Shown here one piece after another: positions 4,703-6,802 of a DNA stretch of 6,802 bases; the first letter of the stretch is position 1; every line of letters begins with the position of its first letter. The translations under genes and the position numbers were made by a program. Origin of the DNA: Hyphomicrobiales bacterium (GTDB taxonomy: Bacteria; Pseudomonadota; Alphaproteobacteria; Rhizobiales; Xanthobacteraceae); contig JAFKKQ010000364.1 of assembly GCA_017304505.1 (NCBI GenBank), positions 3,815 through 10,616 of the forward strand, read 5' to 3'. The notes under the pieces are model-generated. The model was given only the letters and a program-made list of their open reading frames with translations. It was not told where the DNA came from and did not search any database.

Positions 4703-6802
4703 ATGATCACAAAAGCCGCTGTCAGCCTTAAGTCGGGGGGTCGTATCGGCGTTGCCGATGCGCCGATCGACCAAACTTGCATCAACACGATCCGCACACT
4801 GGCGATGGACGCCGTGCAGCAGGCGCGTTCCGGTCATCCGGGAGCGCCGATGGCGCTGGCGCCTTTGGCGTACACCATCTGGCAGAACTTTCTGCGCTTC
4901 GATCCCGATGACCCGGTCTGGCCCAATCGCGACCGCTTCGTGCTGTCCAACGGCCACGCCTCGATGCTGCTTTACGCCATACTGCACCTTGGCGGTGTGA
5001 AATCCGTCGATGCCCAAGGCAAACGCCGGGATGAGCCGGCGGTCGCGCTCGAGGACATCAAGCGGTTTCGCCAACTCGGCAGCAAATGCCCCGGCCATCC
5101 CGAATATGGCCTGACATCGGGGGTCGAGACCACGACAGGCCCTCTTGGACAAGGCTGCGGCAACAGCGTCGGCATGGCGCTGGCTGCACGCTGGCTGGCG
5201 CAGCACTTCAACCGGCCGGGATACGCGGTGTTCGACTACGACGTCTACACCGTGTGCGGCGACGGCGACATGATGGAGGGCGTGTCGAGCGAAGCAGCCT
5301 CGCTCGCCGGCTTTCAGAAGCTTGGCAACCTCTGCTGGTTCTACGACAGCAACAGGATCACCATCGAAGGCCACACGGACCTGACGTTTGGCGACGACGT
5401 TGCAACGCGCTTCCGCGCCTATGGCTGGCACGTGCAGCGCGTGACCGACGCCAACGACACGGCCAAGTTGGTGCAGGCGATCGAGACATTCCGCAAGACC
5501 GACGATGCGCCGACGCTGATCATCGTCGAGAGCCATATCGGCTACGGCGCGCCGCACAAGCAGGACACCAGCGCCGCCCACGGCGAACCGCTCGGCGAGG
5601 ACGAAGTCCGGTTGGCCAAGCTCAGCTACGGCTGGCCGGAAGACGCCAAATTCCTCGTTCCAGACGGCGTGCGCGAGCACTTCCAATCGGGCTTTGGCCG
5701 GCGCGGCAGGCGTCTGCACGACGACTGGCGCGCGTTGTTTGCCTCTTACCGCAAGGAGCATCCCGATCTCGCCGCGCGGATTGGGCACATGCAAAGCGGC
5801 GGAAATCCCCAAGGCTGGGACGCAAGCCTTCCGGCATTCCCGGCCGATGCCAGGGGCCTCGCCACGCGGGATTCGTCAGGCAAGGTGCTCAATGCCATTG
5901 CCGCGCATCATCCGTGGCTGATCGGCGGCGCGGCCGATCTCGCGCCCTCCACCAAGACGCATCTGGCGTTCGACGGCGCCGGCGATCTCGAAGCGGATAC
6001 GCCGGGCGGCCGCAACATGCATTTCGGCGTGCGCGAACACGTCATGGGCGCCATCGTCAACGGACTGGCGCTTTCCAAGCTGCGTCCCTTCGGCTCCACC
6101 TTCCTGATCTTTTCCGATTACATGAAGCCGCCGATCCGGCTCGCCGCGCTGATGGATCTGCCGGACATTTTCATCTTCACGCACGATTCCATCGGCGTCG
6201 GAGAAGACGGCCCGACGCACCAGCCAGTTGAGCAGCTTGTCGCGCTGCGCAGCATTCCCGGCCTCGTCACGCTGCGCCCGGCCGACGCCAACGAGGTCGT
6301 GGAATCCTGGCGCGTGGTGATGGGTTTGCGGCATCAGCCCGCCTGCCTCGTGCTGACCCGCCAGCCGCTGCCGACGTTCGACCGCACGCGCTATGCGCCC
6401 TCCGCGGGCGTTCAGCGCGGCGCCTATGTTCTGGCAGACGCCCCGGACGGCAAGCCTTCGGCGATCCTGATCGGCACCGGCAGCGAGGTTTCACTATGTG
6501 TTGAAGTCTACGAAGACCTGAAGCGGCAGGGAATTCCGGCCCGCGTTGTCAGCATGCCGTCGTGGGAGCTTTTCGAGCGGCAGGATCGGTCGTACCGTGA
6601 CGCCGTTCTCCCGCCCGATGTGACGGCGCGCGTTTCGGTTGAAATGGGTTCGGTCATCGGCTGGGATCGCTACGTCGGCGCGGAAGGAGCCAGGATCGGC
6701 ATGAGTACGTTCGGCGCCTCGGCGCCGCTGAAGGATTTGCTTGTAAAATTCGGGTTTACGCCGGCGGCAATCCTTGCCACAGCGAAGGACCAGATCGCGA
6801 AG
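4703..6802 (+). CDS. tkt: Transketolase, nearly complete (3' end beyond window)
   Basis: 700 residues are present with an open frame to the window edge; the closing FGFTPAAILATAK stretch is where transketolases normally end, so only a few codons are missing. Thiamine-diphosphate- and divalent-metal-dependent cytosolic enzyme that moves two-carbon ketol units between xylulose-5-phosphate and ribose-5-phosphate or erythrose-4-phosphate. The Pyrophosphate-binding domain (about 20-330) has SGHPGAP (His45), NGHASM (His85), TTGPLGQG, the ThDP motif GDGDMMEG (186-193) ending at Asn217 in DSNRITIEG, and HGEPLG (His293). The pyrimidine domain (about 375-545) has GVREHVMG with catalytic Glu445, THDSIGVGEDGPTHQP (His494, His506). 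The C-terminal domain follows from about 550 with LIGTGSEVSL and MGSVIGWDRYVG. All expected catalytic residues are present. ATG at 4703 is the first start after an in-frame TAG at 4655-4657; its ribosome site is weak (GGA at 4696-4698), and it adds about 19 residues compared with E. coli TktA. Shares a divergent control region with the debranching enzyme. Confidence 0.96.
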   Translation, partial: MITKAAVSLKSGGRIGVADAPIDQTCINTIRTLAMDAVQQARSGHPGAPMALAPLAYTIWQNFLRFDPDDPVWPNRDRFVLSNGHASMLLYAILHLGGVKSVDAQGKRRDEPAVALEDIKRFRQLGSKCPGHPEYGLTSGVETTTGPLGQGCGNSVGMALAARWLAQHFNRPGYAVFDYDVYTVCGDGDMMEGVSSEAASLAGFQKLGNLCWFYDSNRITIEGHTDLTFGDDVATRFRAYGWHVQRVTDANDTAKLVQAIETFRKTDDAPTLIIVESHIGYGAPHKQDTSAAHGEPLGEDEVRLAKLSYGWPEDAKFLVPDGVREHFQSGFGRRGRRLHDDWRALFASYRKEHPDLAARIGHMQSGGNPQGWDASLPAFPADARGLATRDSSGKVLNAIAAHHPWLIGGAADLAPSTKTHLAFDGAGDLEADTPGGRNMHFGVREHVMGAIVNGLALSKLRPFGSTFLIFSDYMKPPIRLAALMDLPDIFIFTHDSIGVGEDGPTHQPVEQLVALRSIPGLVTLRPADANEVVESWRVVMGLRHQPACLVLTRQPLPTFDRTRYAPSAGVQRGAYVLADAPDGKPSAILIGTGSEVSLCVEVYEDLKRQGIPARVVSMPSWELFERQDRSYRDAVLPPDVTARVSVEMGSVIGWDRYVGAEGARIGMSTFGASAPLKDLLVKFGFTPAAILATAKDQIAK

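Noticed and set aside
4634..5812. A 392-codon open frame on the minus strand, opposite transketolase
   Set aside because: The transketolase frame carries every catalytic motif across the same bases. The antisense product has no known family features and no ribosome site that I could see.
5086..6231. A 381-codon plus-strand frame inside transketolase
   Set aside because: The product is Arg-rich and featureless; it is a shifted-frame reading of the transketolase gene.

Overview
The window is GC-rich, densely coding DNA. It most likely comes from an alphaproteobacterium of the Hyphomicrobiales (Rhizobiales), probably close to Bradyrhizobiaceae. Three things point there: strong G/C bias at third codon positions, the style of the encoded proteins, and an intergenic palindromic repeat at about 402-463 of a type I recall from Bradyrhizobium/Rhodopseudomonas-like genomes. 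The placement rests on recall and was not checked by a search.

Layout: (1) 2-397 (+) is the C-terminal part of a uracil phosphoribosyltransferase-family protein, cut by the left edge. Its PRPP loop and C-terminal signature differ from the family consensus. (2) 398-560 is an intergenic gap with the palindromic repeat and a short GC hairpin. (3) 561-1508 (+) is a PfkB/ribokinase-family sugar or nucleoside kinase of unknown substrate. (4) 1509-1686 is a leader with a small hairpin, a 12-bp direct repeat and a strong ribosome binding site. (5) 1687-2295 (+) is a six-helix HdeD/DUF308 membrane protein. (6) 2306-4492 (-) is a large amylo-alpha-1,6-glucosidase/glycogen-debranching-type enzyme, convergent with the HdeD gene and separated from it by only 10 bases. 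(7) 4493-4702 is a divergent promoter region with GGAAC boxes facing both ways, possibly general-stress (EcfG-type) promoters. (8) 4703-6802 (+) is a nearly complete transketolase that runs off the right edge.

How the genes may work together: the right half joins glycogen or alpha-glucan breakdown (debranching enzyme) to the non-oxidative pentose phosphate pathway (transketolase) across one short divergent control region. With the HdeD-type protein alongside, this looks like a stress or stationary-phase carbon-mobilisation neighbourhood. The left half pairs an atypical UPRT homologue with an uncharacterised PfkB kinase, which could be a small nucleobase/nucleoside or sugar salvage unit. Both functional links are inferences. 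I found no CRISPR array, transposon, tRNA, rRNA or phage signature. The window is mostly ordinary metabolism; the most unusual item is the altered active-site loop of the UPRT homologue.
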